Shown in pieces: positions 7,431-16,344 of a DNA stretch of 43,994 bases. The notes beneath the pieces are model-generated. The model did no database searches and was not told the DNA's origin. It saw only the letters and a list, made by a program, of their open reading frames with translations. The number at the start of each line of letters is the position of its first letter. Position 1 is the first letter of the stretch. Source of the DNA: Edaphobacter sp. (GTDB lineage Bacteria; Acidobacteriota; Terriglobia; Terriglobales; Acidobacteriaceae); the NCBI GenBank assembly GCA_025462645.1, contig JAOAPB010000088.1, positions 1 to 43,994 on the forward strand. The letters are read 5' to 3'. Made by a program: the position numbers and the translations under genes.

Positions 7431-7952
7431 ATGCCAACCAAGCCAGGAACCTACGCAACATTCAAGACCACCGAAGGCACCGTCGTCTGCGAGCTCTTCG
7501 AGAAGGACGCACCCGAGACCGTAGCCAACTTCATCGGCCTCGCCGAAGGAACCAAGGAGTGGAACAGCCGCAGCAAGAAGGGCGCGAAGCTCTACGACGG
7601 CACCATCTTCCATCGCGTGATCCCACAGTTCATGATCCAGGGCGGCGATCCCGAAGGCACCGGCATGGGCGGCCCGGGCTACAAGTTCGCCGACGAGACC
7701 AAGGGCTCGAAGCATGGCTTCCAGGAGAAGGGCAAGCTCGCCATGGCCAACTCCGGCCCCAACACCAACGGCTCGCAGTTCTTCATCACCGTCGCCGACA
7801 CCAACTGGCTCACCGGCAAGCACACCATCTTCGGTGAAGTCGTCGAAGGCTACGACATCGTCGAGAAGATCTCGAAGGTAGGCCGTGACGGCATGGACCG
7901 CCCTAAGACCCCCGTCGTCCTCGAGTCCGTCACCATCGAACGAGTAGCCTAG
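7431..7952 (+). CDS. ppiB: Cytosolic cyclophilin-type peptidyl-prolyl isomerase, 173 aa
   Basis: A compact bacterial cyclophilin: YATFKTTEGTVVCELF opening strands, VANFIGLAEGTKEW, the active-site stretch FHRVIPQFMIQGGDPEG, and NGSQFFITVADTNWL. The length is typical and there is no signal peptide, so it works in the cytosol. AGGAGA lies 9-10 bases before the ATG. It shares the identical string VANFIGLAEGTK with the exported cyclophilin upstream, so the pair probably arose by duplication. It ends at a bidirectional terminator. Confidence 0.94.
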   Translation: MPTKPGTYATFKTTEGTVVCELFEKDAPETVANFIGLAEGTKEWNSRSKKGAKLYDGTIFHRVIPQFMIQGGDPEGTGMGGPGYKFADETKGSKHGFQEKGKLAMANSGPNTNGSQFFITVADTNWLTGKHTIFGEVVEGYDIVEKISKVGRDGMDRPKTPVVLESVTIERVA

Positions 7953-7965
7953 TTCGCAGCAACAT

Positions 7966-8000
7966 AAGAAAAGGCCCGCTCGATGAGCGGGCCTTTTCTT
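7966..8000. terminator. Bidirectional terminator between ppiB and mdh
   Basis: A perfect 15-bp stem AAGAAAAGGCCCGCT / AGCGGGCCTTTTCTT with a 5-base loop. The A-rich left arm and T-rich right arm let it serve both convergent genes. Confidence 0.94.
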
Positions 8001-8014
8001 ATCTAGATGTCAGA

Positions 8015-9007
<993 letters not shown>

Positions 9008-9079
9008 TCACGCGCACAGCAGGCCATCCGCGATACGAATATCGCACCAGGCGCCGCTGTGCGCATGAAACAGCCACCA

Positions 9080-10483
9080 CTAACCCATGTTTTCGATCAT
9101 GCGGGTTGCGAACTCGCTCGTCTTCGCCTTGGTCGCACCCTGCATCCCGCGCTCGAAGTCGTACGTTACAAACTTCTGCGCAATCGTCTTCTCCATCGAA
9201 CTCTCGATCAGCCGCGCCGCCTCCGTCCAGCCCAGGAAGTCGAACAGCATCACGCCCGACAGAATCACCGATCCCGGATTGATCACATCCTTGTCCGCGT
9301 ACTTCGGAGCCGTGCCATGCGTCGCCTCGAACACGGCATACCCATCACCGATATTCCCTCCTGGCGCAATCCCCAATCCACCGACCTGCGCAGCCGCAGC
9401 GTCCGAGATGTAGTCGCCGTTGAGGTTCGTCGTCGCCAGCACGCTATAGTCCTCTGGACGCAGAATAATCTGCTGAAAGATCGAGTCCGCGATACGGTCA
9501 TTGATCAGGATCTTCGTCTTCCACTTGCCACCGCCATGCGACTCGCCGATCGAAGCCAACACCTGCTTCACCTCAGCCACCACGCCCTCGCCAAACTCCT
9601 TCGCCGCAAACTCGATCCCCGGCTCGATCAGCGCGGCATTCTCCTCAGCAGTCAGCTTCGGATTCGCCTCAAGGTTCCCCAAGATCCAGCTCTCCCGCTC
9701 TGTCACCGTCTGTTCGCGGAACTCCTCTGACGCAACCTCATAGCCCCACTCGCGGAATGCGCCCTCGGTGAACTTCTGGATGTTTCCCTTGTGCACCAGC
9801 GTCACCGTCTTGCGGTTATTGTCCAGCGCATACTTGATCGCCGCGCGCACCAGCCGCTTCGAACCCGTGATCGAGATCGGCTTCACTCCAACGCCCGAGT
9901 CCTGACGGATCTTCTTCTTACCACCCTTCAACATCTCATCATTGACGAAGTCGATAAATTTCTTCGCCTCAGGCGTCCCCTCGCGGAACTCGATACCGGC
10001 ATAGATGTCCTCGGTGTTCTCGCGGAAGATCACCACATCCAGCTTCTCAGGATGCTTCACCGGGCTAGGTACACCGGCATAGTACTTCACTGGCCGTACG
10101 CACTGATACAGATCCATCAACTGCCGCAGCGCAACGTTGAGCGAGCGAATACCGCCGCCCACTGGGGTCGTCAACGGTCCCTTGATGGAGACGCGAAAAT
10201 CGACTGTGGCCTTCACCGTGTCATCCGGCAGCCAGTTCTGCGTCTTGCGATAGGACTTCTCCCCGGCCAGCACCTCGTACCACTGGACCGAGCGCTTACC
10301 GCCATAGGCCTTCGCGACAGCGGCATCGAACACGCGCTGCGAAGCCTTCCAGATGTCACGGCCTGTGCCGTCTCCCTCGATGAAGGGAATAATCGGATGA
10401 TCTGGCACCGTGAAGGTGCCGTTGTTGTACTCGATGGGCTGGCCGTTAGGCGGGACAGGAATTCCGTTGTAACTGGACTGCAT
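9080..10483 (-). CDS. icd: NADP-dependent isocitrate dehydrogenase, 467 aa
   Basis: It decarboxylates isocitrate to 2-oxoglutarate. Substrate-site segment [25 protein letters not shown] is visible, containing the serine that is phosphorylated in E. coli. The coenzyme region reads [18 protein letters not shown] with the Lys-Tyr pair and YDFER with the Arg that select NADP over NAD. Near the C-terminus [17 protein letters not shown] fits the family end. Length is slightly above the E. coli enzyme (about 416), due to a longer middle part. GGAG lies 11 bases before the ATG. It shares its orientation with mdh, and no terminator lies between them (135 bases). Confidence 0.95.
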   Translation of the reverse strand: MQSSYNGIPVPPNGQPIEYNNGTFTVPDHPIIPFIEGDGTGRDIWKASQRVFDAAVAKAYGGKRSVQWYEVLAGEKSYRKTQNWLPDDTVKATVDFRVSIKGPLTTPVGGGIRSLNVALRQLMDLYQCVRPVKYYAGVPSPVKHPEKLDVVIFRENTEDIYAGIEFREGTPEAKKFIDFVNDEMLKGGKKKIRQDSGVGVKPISITGSKRLVRAAIKYALDNNRKTVTLVHKGNIQKFTEGAFREWGYEVASEEFREQTVTERESWILGNLEANPKLTAEENAALIEPGIEFAAKEFGEGVVAEVKQVLASIGESHGGGKWKTKILINDRIADSIFQQIILRPEDYSVLATTNLNGDYISDAAAAQVGGLGIAPGGNIGDGYAVFEATHGTAPKYADKDVINPGSVILSGVMLFDFLGWTEAARLIESSMEKTIAQKFVTYDFERGMQGATKAKTSEFATRMIENMG

Positions 10484-10571
10484 GAATGTAGGCTCCGACA
10501 GGAAGGTTTAGAGTCGAAGGCTACCATCTGCAGAGAACGAGTGGCAATAACAGACAGCCATTTGGGTGCGC

Positions 10572-11354
10572 TTATCGAACGAGGTAGTAGTCCACCGTAG
10601 CGACGACGCGAACTTTCTTCATGATGCTGGAGTCCGCCTGCGCATCACCACCGCCGCCACCCTCCTCGCCAGGGCCGGAGGCGCCTCCGGAGTCAGCAGC
10701 CGAGATGGAAAACACCCCCTGGTTCGCAGAGCGGATGGAGCCCACCTGGCTACCCGAGTCGGCGGCAAAACGATCCGCCGAGGCCCGCGCATTCCGGGTC
10801 GCCTCCGTGATCATGTCCGGCTTCAATGCATTCAGTCCGCCGAATTTGTAGGCTATGCCGCCCTGCCCGTATCCTCCACCCACGACGATCCCAGCCTGAA
10901 CCAACTCCGCCGTCTTCTGACCGGCCTTGGCAATCTTATCGACGTCCGAGGAGTGAACTGTAACCGTCTGCTGCACGATATAGCGTGTGCCCGACGGATT
11001 GTTGTTGTACTCATTCGTCTGCTTGTCCGTCACCTGAATCTGTCCGACGGTGATCTCCTGCAGGGTAATGCCCTGTGCCGCAAAAAACTTCAGCACGGCA
11101 TTCTTATCCGCCTCGCTCTTGGTGAAGACCTGCGCCAGATCGTTCCCAGCCTCCTTGAAGCTAACCGGCCAGATAGCGCTGTCCGACTTCACCGTCCGCT
11201 CCACCAGGCCCTTCACCGTGACATAGCGATCGGCAAGCTTGATGTCCTTGATCTGGGAGCCAAGCACCCAGCCACCCACCACGAGGCCAAGGAGCAGGCA
11301 GCCACCGAGAACAGCGGCAGGAACAAGCGGATTAGCGGATCGTTGCGTCTCCAA
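10572..11354 (-). CDS. SIMPL-domain (DUF541) protein, 260 aa
   Basis: A single N-terminal membrane anchor (VPAAVLGGCLLLGLVVGGWVLG) followed by a periplasmic SIMPL/DUF541 domain: YVTVKGLVERTVKSDSAIWPVSF, TDKQTNEYNNNPSGTRYIVQQTVTV and ATRNARASADRFAADSGSQVG. Such proteins are poorly understood, and some are linked to oxidative stress or interaction with signalling proteins. A Gly/Glu-rich stretch lies near residue 230. The start is TTG at 11352-11354, supported by GGAGG ten bases upstream. It sits between icd and glnA on the same strand; the glnA terminator separates it from glnA. Confidence 0.87.
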   Translation of the reverse strand: METQRSANPLVPAAVLGGCLLLGLVVGGWVLGSQIKDIKLADRYVTVKGLVERTVKSDSAIWPVSFKEAGNDLAQVFTKSEADKNAVLKFFAAQGITLQEITVGQIQVTDKQTNEYNNNPSGTRYIVQQTVTVHSSDVDKIAKAGQKTAELVQAGIVVGGGYGQGGIAYKFGGLNALKPDMITEATRNARASADRFAADSGSQVGSIRSANQGVFSISAADSGGASGPGEEGGGGGDAQADSSIMKKVRVVATVDYYLVR

Positions 11355-11420
11355 AAAGATAGGCCTCCATCAGACTGTCAGGGGAAGAATGCAGCAGGCC
11401 ATCCACCATGTCAATGAGGA

Positions 11421-11452
11421 AAAGAGAAAAGCCCCGGACATAGCCGGGGCCT
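11421..11452 (-). terminator. Terminator of glnA (minus strand)
   Basis: GCCCCGG pairs with CCGGGGC around a 6-base loop, and on the minus strand the stem is followed by TTTTCTCTTT. It lies 28 bases past the glnA stop and upstream of the SIMPL gene, so the latter probably has its own promoter or is reached by read-through. Confidence 0.88.
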
Positions 11453-11479
11453 CTCTCGATCACAGAACATCTCGAAGAG

Positions 11480-12907
11480 TTAGAAGATATTCCAGAGCAG
11501 CTGGTTGTAGACGTCGTGGTGGAACTGCACCTCGGGAGCCTTCACGATCGTGCCCAGCAGACGCGGGCAGCGATCCGCCGAAGCCTGCTTCAGATCGGCG
11601 TAGCGAGCCTTCACATCCGCACCCAGCAGGCTCGTCGTCCACTCCGCCGCACGGAAGTGCTCGATCGCGGTGTAGATGTTGTCCGGCAGGTACCGCTCCG
11701 CCTGACGCAGGTTCTTGATCCGAGCCGTCTCGCCATGCAGGCCGGTCCTGAAGATCGAGTGCAGTACCAGGTAAGGGTTCGCATCCGGTCCGACAGAGCG
11801 AACCTCAACGCGCGCCGACTTCTCATTGCCGATAGGAATGCGAACCATCGACCCACGATCCGTGGCCGAAGCCTTGATCTGGTTCGGAGCCTCGAAGTGA
11901 GGATCCAACCGGCGATACGCATTCACGCTGGCATTCAGCAGCAGGCAAAGGTCGTTGCCATGCGTCAGGATGCGGTCCGTGAACTGCCACGCCATCTTGG
12001 AGATCTTCTCCTCGCCCTTGGGGTCCCAGAAGAGGTTCTTGCCACCCTTGGTGATCGAGACATTGGTGTGCATGCCGCTGCCGTTGACGCCGACAACCGG
12101 CTTCGGCAGGAAGCTCGCCGTCATGCCCATCTGCGTCGCCACCTGACGGCAGATCAGCTTGTACAGCTGAATCTGGTCCGCTGCGGCAACTACCTCGCCA
12201 TAGCTGTAGTTGATCTCGAACTGCGAAGGCGCAACCTCGGGATGGTCCTTCTCGTTCTCGAAGCCCATGGCGCGCTGCACCTCTGCGGTGGTGTCGATGA
12301 ACTCGCGCAGCGGGTCGCCCGGAAGGGAGTGATAGTAGCCACCCTTGTTCACATACTCGAAGCTTCCGGTGTCGTGGAAGCCGCGCTCTGCGTCGATGCC
12401 CTCGAAGAGGAAGCCCTCGATCTCATTGGCAGCATTCAGCGTGTAGCCGTTCTTGTCGAACATCTCCTGCGAGAACTGCTTCAGCACGCTGCGGATATCG
12501 CCCGAATAGATGCCGCCGTTCTTGTCGATCACCTCGCCGAAGACCAGGACCTTGCCCGCGCCGAAGACATCGGCCGGAGCCCAGTAGAATGCGCTCCAGT
12601 CGATCCCGAGCCGCAGGTCGCTCTCCCGCTGCGCCGTAAAGCCGCGGATCGACGAGCCGTCGAACGTGAGGTTGTCGTAGCTCTTCACCAGGAACTTCTT
12701 GTCGTAGTCCAGCATGTGCAGCCGGCCTTCGAGGTCGCTGAACAGCACGGTGACGGCCTTGATGCGGCGCTCGTCGGTCAGGTACTTCAGACGCTCTTCC
12801 TGGATCACATCTGCGGCTACGCGCTTCTTGCGCTGCTCTTTCGCTTGAAGGTTCAGGTCCTCCAGCTCTGAGTACGAGAGTTCCAGGAAATCACGAAATT
12901 CGCTCAA
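11480..12907 (-). CDS. glnA: Glutamine synthetase type I-like, 475 aa
   Basis: It ligates ammonia to glutamate using ATP. Core motifs are present: LTFDGSSIRGFT, EIEGFLFE, the NGSGMHTNVSI ATP/glutamate site, RLDPHFEAPNQIKASATDR...MVRIP, and EVRSVGPDANPYLVL. The start is TTG at 12905-12907 with AAGGAG seven bases upstream, agreeing with the family N-terminus (SEFRDFLELS). After the ANPYL region the usual NLYDLP-type adenylylation segment is not recognisable, and the C-terminal end departs from canonical GSI. The neighbouring genes do not encode GlnB, GlnD or GlnE. Nothing in the leader clearly indicates nitrogen control. Confidence 0.93.
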   Translation of the reverse strand: MSEFRDFLELSYSELEDLNLQAKEQRKKRVAADVIQEERLKYLTDERRIKAVTVLFSDLEGRLHMLDYDKKFLVKSYDNLTFDGSSIRGFTAQRESDLRLGIDWSAFYWAPADVFGAGKVLVFGEVIDKNGGIYSGDIRSVLKQFSQEMFDKNGYTLNAANEIEGFLFEGIDAERGFHDTGSFEYVNKGGYYHSLPGDPLREFIDTTAEVQRAMGFENEKDHPEVAPSQFEINYSYGEVVAAADQIQLYKLICRQVATQMGMTASFLPKPVVGVNGSGMHTNVSITKGGKNLFWDPKGEEKISKMAWQFTDRILTHGNDLCLLLNASVNAYRRLDPHFEAPNQIKASATDRGSMVRIPIGNEKSARVEVRSVGPDANPYLVLHSIFRTGLHGETARIKNLRQAERYLPDNIYTAIEHFRAAEWTTSLLGADVKARYADLKQASADRCPRLLGTIVKAPEVQFHHDVYNQLLWNIF

Positions 12908-13033
12908 TGTAACACTCCTTCTGCAATGAAATACACGGCTACGGCAACGGCTGGGAATGATGTTTTTAGGTGATTTGAAGAGGCTTCGCGAACGCTCGTC
13001 CAGCGACTCTACACTTCAAACGTAACAGAAATT

Positions 13034-13504
13034 TCAACTGGACAAAAGCTGTTCGTCCTCGTTCTCCTCCTCCTTATCCTCTTCTTCGTCGGGAACGAAG
13101 GTGAGCATGGCTCCGGGATCGGCGAGGTCGAGGCCGTCGGGGGAGGAGTGGACGCTGCGGACGACGTCGGGGGCGTAGGGTTCGGTGCGGAGGCGGGCGG
13201 TGTTCATGCTGGCTAGCTGGAGGCCGTAGAGGAGGGCGGTGGCTCGTCTGGTCTCGAGCTGGCCGGTGGCGAGGGCGTTGATGACGACGGAGAGGGCGAT
13301 CTGGACGGACTCGCGGTCTTCGAGGGCGGTGAGCTGGACGTGCTGGCCGGGGATGAGGTAGTTGCGGGTGGCGTCGGTGTGACGGAAGCCGCTGTGGCGC
13401 TGGTGCAGCCGGGTGTGGAAGTAGCAGTATTGAGCTCCGGTGAGGGAGGGGGCCTGGCACTGGAGGCCGTTGGTCTTGATGTGACGACAGAGTGGATATT
13501 GCAT
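13034..13504 (-). CDS. Small protein with N-terminal C3H zinc knuckle, 156 aa
   Basis: Residues C6, C16, C27 and H30 have the spacing C-x9-C-x10-C-x2-H, with R7, G13, G23 and Y26 also at the positions seen in plant WRC zinc fingers. A His/Arg-rich segment follows (residues 34-46), then a helical part (VQIALSVVINALATGQLETRRATALLYGLQLASMNT) and an acidic tail (DEEEDKEEENEDE). AAGGAG lies about nine bases before the ATG. I recognise this as a family of small acidobacterial proteins that occurs in multiple copies, but know no function. Immediately upstream is the repeat copy B leader. The knuckle predicts nucleic-acid or protein binding. Confidence 0.85.
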   Translation of the reverse strand: MQYPLCRHIKTNGLQCQAPSLTGAQYCYFHTRLHQRHSGFRHTDATRNYLIPGQHVQLTALEDRESVQIALSVVINALATGQLETRRATALLYGLQLASMNTARLRTEPYAPDVVRSVHSSPDGLDLADPGAMLTFVPDEEEDKEEENEDEQLLSS

Positions 13505-13526
13505 GGTGTTGTCTCCTTGGGTGGGG

Positions 13527-13797
13527 GTACCCCCCCCGGGGGTTACCCTTTAAAAGTCGAATGACTGCAAGGAGATAGCGAAAATGGTCTCGCTAAATGC
13601 GTGCAGTCAAAGGGGTTATAGCTAAATTCGTCTTGTGAAATGAGTTACGGGTTATTGGTTGATTTTAAGAGAAGAGCCCCGGCTTTGACCGGGGCTCTTC
13701 TTCGACTATGTATCCAGTGTACGGGATTGAGGGAAACTAGTATGCCACGTGGATCTCCTTTGCCTGCATGGAGTTAGGTGGGATGGGGGCTTGACAA
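13527..13797 (-). repeat. Noncoding repeat element, copy B (leader of the zinc-knuckle gene)
   Basis: The element starts at a GGTACCCCCCCCGGGGG box only about 10-15 bases from the Shine-Dalgarno of the zinc-knuckle gene. It contains GACTGCAAGG, an AGCGA...TCGCT inverted repeat, a second GCAGTCA, TTTTAAGAGAAGAGCC leading into a strong hairpin, then TGTATCCAGTGTA, GATTGAG, CTAGTATGCCAC and GGGGGCTTGACA. Blocks are in the same order as in copy A at 1485-1792. It is read as 5' leader and control region for the zinc-knuckle gene; the transcription start was not located. Confidence 0.65.
13670..13701. terminator. Strong bidirectional hairpin in repeat copy B
   Basis: A 12-bp perfect stem GAAGAGCCCCGG / CCGGGGCTCTTC around a 6-base loop, extended by one A-T pair. 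There is no U tract on either strand comparable to the other terminators here. Lying in the leader of the zinc-knuckle gene, it could act as an attenuator or mark an upstream transcript end. Confidence 0.6.
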
Positions 13798-13896
13798 GTT
13801 TTTTGTGGTTTCTTCCTGGAGTTGAGGAGAACAGGCAACAGCCTTGGAGTTGATTGCTGGAAAGGTCCGGGCAGTTGTGGAGGATCAAGACCTTCG

Positions 13897-13922
13897 GGAT
13901 CCTTCGCTCCGCTCAGGATGAC
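13897..13922. repeat. Short inverted repeat of ATCCT...AGGAT type
   Basis: ATCCT and AGGAT flank TTCGCTCCGCTC, followed by GACGACGTAAAACA. This is the kind of short interspersed intergenic repeat I associate with acidobacterial and other soil-bacterial genomes. It abuts the 24-base tandem repeats to its right. Confidence 0.5.
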
Positions 13923-13935
13923 GACGTAAAACAAA

Positions 13936-14055
13936 CAAGAGCAAGAGCAACGGCAACGGCAAGAGCAAGAGCAACGGCAACGGCAAGAGCAAGAGCAAAG
14001 ACAACGGCAAGAGCAAGAGCAACAACAACGGCAAGAGCAAAGACAACAGCAGCAA
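13936..14055. repeat. Tandem repeat, five units of 24 bases
   Basis: Each unit is built from hexamers, CAAGAG-CAAGAG-CAACGG-CAACGG in consensus. Units 1 and 2 (13936-13983) are identical; unit 3 (13984-14007) and unit 4 (14008-14031) differ at two or three bases; unit 5 (14032-14055) is the most diverged. The lack of stops makes a spurious minus-strand ORF of Val/Ala/Leu. From 14056 to 14287 I see nothing beyond the upstream region of aguB. Confidence 0.85.
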
Positions 14056-14287
14056 TGAAATGGGTTATGGGTTCAGCTTTAGTTCCATCTGGCTCCAATA
14101 GGAGAGGCATGTTTATCAATCCGCTCATTCGCGAAGATCCGTCGTTGAACGCATTGAATCGGTGTTGGGTTTTTTGCTGAAGCGCCCTGTGAACTGTGGA
14201 GATGTTAAGTTCCAAAGACATCCCTGCAAACCCAGTCATCGGCAAGAATCATCCCCCGGGTCGCCTATAAGATAGAGAAGGAAAACC

Positions 14288-15247
14288 ATGGCTAAGAACA
14301 CCACAAAACGCGTCGCTCTCATCCAGATGTCCTGCGCCCCGGACACCCAGCTCAACCTCGACAAGGCCGCCGAGCGCGTCTACGAGGCCGCCCGTCAGGG
14401 AGCTACCCTCGTCTGCCTGCCCGAGCTCTTCCGCGCCCAGTACTTCTGCCAGCGCGAAGACCACGCCCTCTTCGACCTCGCCGAATCCATCCCCGGCCCC
14501 TCCACCGACGTCCTCACCCGTGTCTGCAGCGAGACCGGCGTTGTTCTCGTCGCCTCCCTCTTCGAGCGCCGAGCCCCCGGCCTCTATCACAACACCGCCG
14601 TCACCATCGAGAAGGACGGTCGCATCGCCGACCTCTATCGCAAGATGCACATCCCGGACGACCCTCTCTACTACGAGAAGTTCTACTTCACCCCCGGCGA
14701 CCTCGGCTTCAAGGCCACGCAGACCACCGCCGGGCCCATCGGCACGCTGGTCTGCTGGGACCAGTGGTACCCCGAGGGCGCCCGCCTCACCGCACTCCGC
14801 GGAGCCGAGGTCCTCTTCTTCCCCACCGCCATCGGCTGGCACCCGTCTGAGAAGAAGGAGTTCGGAGCCGCCCAGTACGATGCCTGGCAGACCGCACAGC
14901 GCGCCCACGCCATCGCCAACGGAGTCTTCGCCTGCGCCGTCAACCGCGTAGGTCACGAGCACGGCGACGTCAAGTTCAAGGCCCCAGCCGCCGACGGCAA
15001 CCCCGCCACCGTCGAGCTCCACGGCCCCGGCGACCACACCCCTTCGTCAGGCCTCGAGTTCTGGGGTGGAAGCTTCATCGCCGACCCGTTCGGGCGCATC
15101 ATCGCGCAGGCCAGCCACGATAAGGAAGAGATCCTCATAGCCGACCTCGATACAAAACTAATCGAGGTCACCCGCCAGCACTGGCCCTTCCTACGCGACC
15201 GCCGCATCGATGCCTACGACGGCATCACCAGCAGGTTCATCGACTGA
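14288..15247 (+). CDS. aguB: N-carbamoylputrescine amidase, 319 aa
   Basis: A nitrilase-superfamily amidohydrolase that hydrolyses N-carbamoylputrescine to putrescine, CO2 and ammonia. The Glu-Lys-Cys triad is visible: VCLPELF, the Lys in YRKMHIPDDPLYYEK, and the Cys in LVCWDQWYPEGAR. LFFPTAIGWHPSEK and WQTAQRAHAIANG are family-typical. GAAGGAAAA lies about five bases before the ATG. The stop overlaps the start of aguA (TGATG), so the pair is translationally coupled. Confidence 0.94.
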   Translation: MAKNTTKRVALIQMSCAPDTQLNLDKAAERVYEAARQGATLVCLPELFRAQYFCQREDHALFDLAESIPGPSTDVLTRVCSETGVVLVASLFERRAPGLYHNTAVTIEKDGRIADLYRKMHIPDDPLYYEKFYFTPGDLGFKATQTTAGPIGTLVCWDQWYPEGARLTALRGAEVLFFPTAIGWHPSEKKEFGAAQYDAWQTAQRAHAIANGVFACAVNRVGHEHGDVKFKAPAADGNPATVELHGPGDHTPSSGLEFWGGSFIADPFGRIIAQASHDKEEILIADLDTKLIEVTRQHWPFLRDRRIDAYDGITSRFID

Positions 15248-16344
15248 TGGCCATCGAGATGACCACAATGCCACGCTACCGCATGCCTGCTGAGTGGGCT
15301 CCCCACGATGCCACCTGGATCGCGTGGCCCCACAATGCCGAGGACTGGCCCGGCAAGTTCCAGCCCATTCCGTGGGTCTACGCCGAGATCGTCCGTCACC
15401 TGTCGCGAGTGGAAGACGTCCACATCCTCGTCAACGACCTGGCCGCAGAGAACCGCGCCACATCCATGCTCCGCCGTGCGGGAGCCAATCTCGCCCGCCT
15501 GCACTTCCACCAATGGCCCACCGACCGCGTCTGGCTCCGCGACTCCGGCCCCATCTTCGTGAAGAATCCCGAAGGCAACCTCGCCATCACCAACTGGAAG
15601 TTCAACGCCTGGGCCAAGTACGACAACTGGCGCCGCGACGACCAGATACCGCAGCACATAGCCAAACACTACGACATGCAGCAGTTCAAGCCGGAGATCG
15701 CGCTGGCTGATGGGAAGGTTCACCGCCTCGTCCTCGAAGGCGGCAGCATCGACACCAACGGCGCAGGTATCCTGCTCACCACCGAGGAGTGCCTTCTCAG
15801 CAAGATCCAGGAGCGCAACCCCGGGCTCGGCGACCAGGAGGCCACGCGCAAGCAGCTCGAACAGGCCTTCCACGACTATCTCGGCATCGACCAGGTCCTC
15901 TGGCTGCACAGGGGCTGCGCCGGTGACGACACCCATGGCCACGTCGACGACATCACCCGCTTCGTCGGAGAGAATACGATCCTCACCGCAGTCGAGAAGA
16001 ATACCCACGACGAGAATCATCTTCCCCTGGCAGAGAACCTCGACCGCCTCCGGAGCGCCCGGAACCTCACCGGTCCAGACAAAGGCAAGCCCTTCGAGAT
16101 CGTCGAGCTGCCCATGCCCTCGCCCGTGACCTTCGAGGGCCAGCGCCTCCCCGCCAGCTATGCCAACTTTTACATCGCCAACTCGCTCGTGCTGGTCCCC
16201 ACCTTCAACGACCCCAACGACCGTCACGCACTCAATGTCATTGCCCACTGCTTCCCCACTCGCGAGGTCATCGGCATTCATGCGGTCGATCTCGTCTGGG
16301 GGCTCGGCACCCTGCACTGCATGACCCAGCAGGAGCCCGCATAA
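15247..16344 (+). CDS. aguA: Agmatine deiminase, 365 aa
   Basis: It converts agmatine to N-carbamoylputrescine and ammonia; the product is the substrate of the preceding AguB. Seen: EWAPHDATWIAWPHN near the N-terminus, RDSGPIFV, the His/Asp site HRGCAGDDTHGHVDDITRF and the nucleophile Cys in GTLHCMTQQ at the end. Length is normal. The ATG overlaps the aguB stop, and its own stop TAA overlaps the next ATG (TAATG). Downstream ATG codons at residues 5 and 8 could be alternative starts. Confidence 0.95.
   Translation: MAIEMTTMPRYRMPAEWAPHDATWIAWPHNAEDWPGKFQPIPWVYAEIVRHLSRVEDVHILVNDLAAENRATSMLRRAGANLARLHFHQWPTDRVWLRDSGPIFVKNPEGNLAITNWKFNAWAKYDNWRRDDQIPQHIAKHYDMQQFKPEIALADGKVHRLVLEGGSIDTNGAGILLTTEECLLSKIQERNPGLGDQEATRKQLEQAFHDYLGIDQVLWLHRGCAGDDTHGHVDDITRFVGENTILTAVEKNTHDENHLPLAENLDRLRSARNLTGPDKGKPFEIVELPMPSPVTFEGQRLPASYANFYIANSLVLVPTFNDPNDRHALNVIAHCFPTREVIGIHAVDLVWGLGTLHCMTQQEPA

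Noticed and set aside
11516..12871. 451-aa plus-strand ORF opposite glnA
   Set aside because: It is the antisense shadow of glnA; the high GC at third positions removes stops on the other strand. The sequence is Arg/Val/Leu-rich and has no family signature.
13936..14055. CRISPR-like array
   Set aside because: The units are directly adjacent, with no unique spacers, and no cas genes lie nearby, so it is a simple tandem repeat.
13913..14245. 110-aa minus-strand ORF through the tandem repeat
   Set aside because: Its Ala/Val/Leu run is produced only by translating the repeat; no family.
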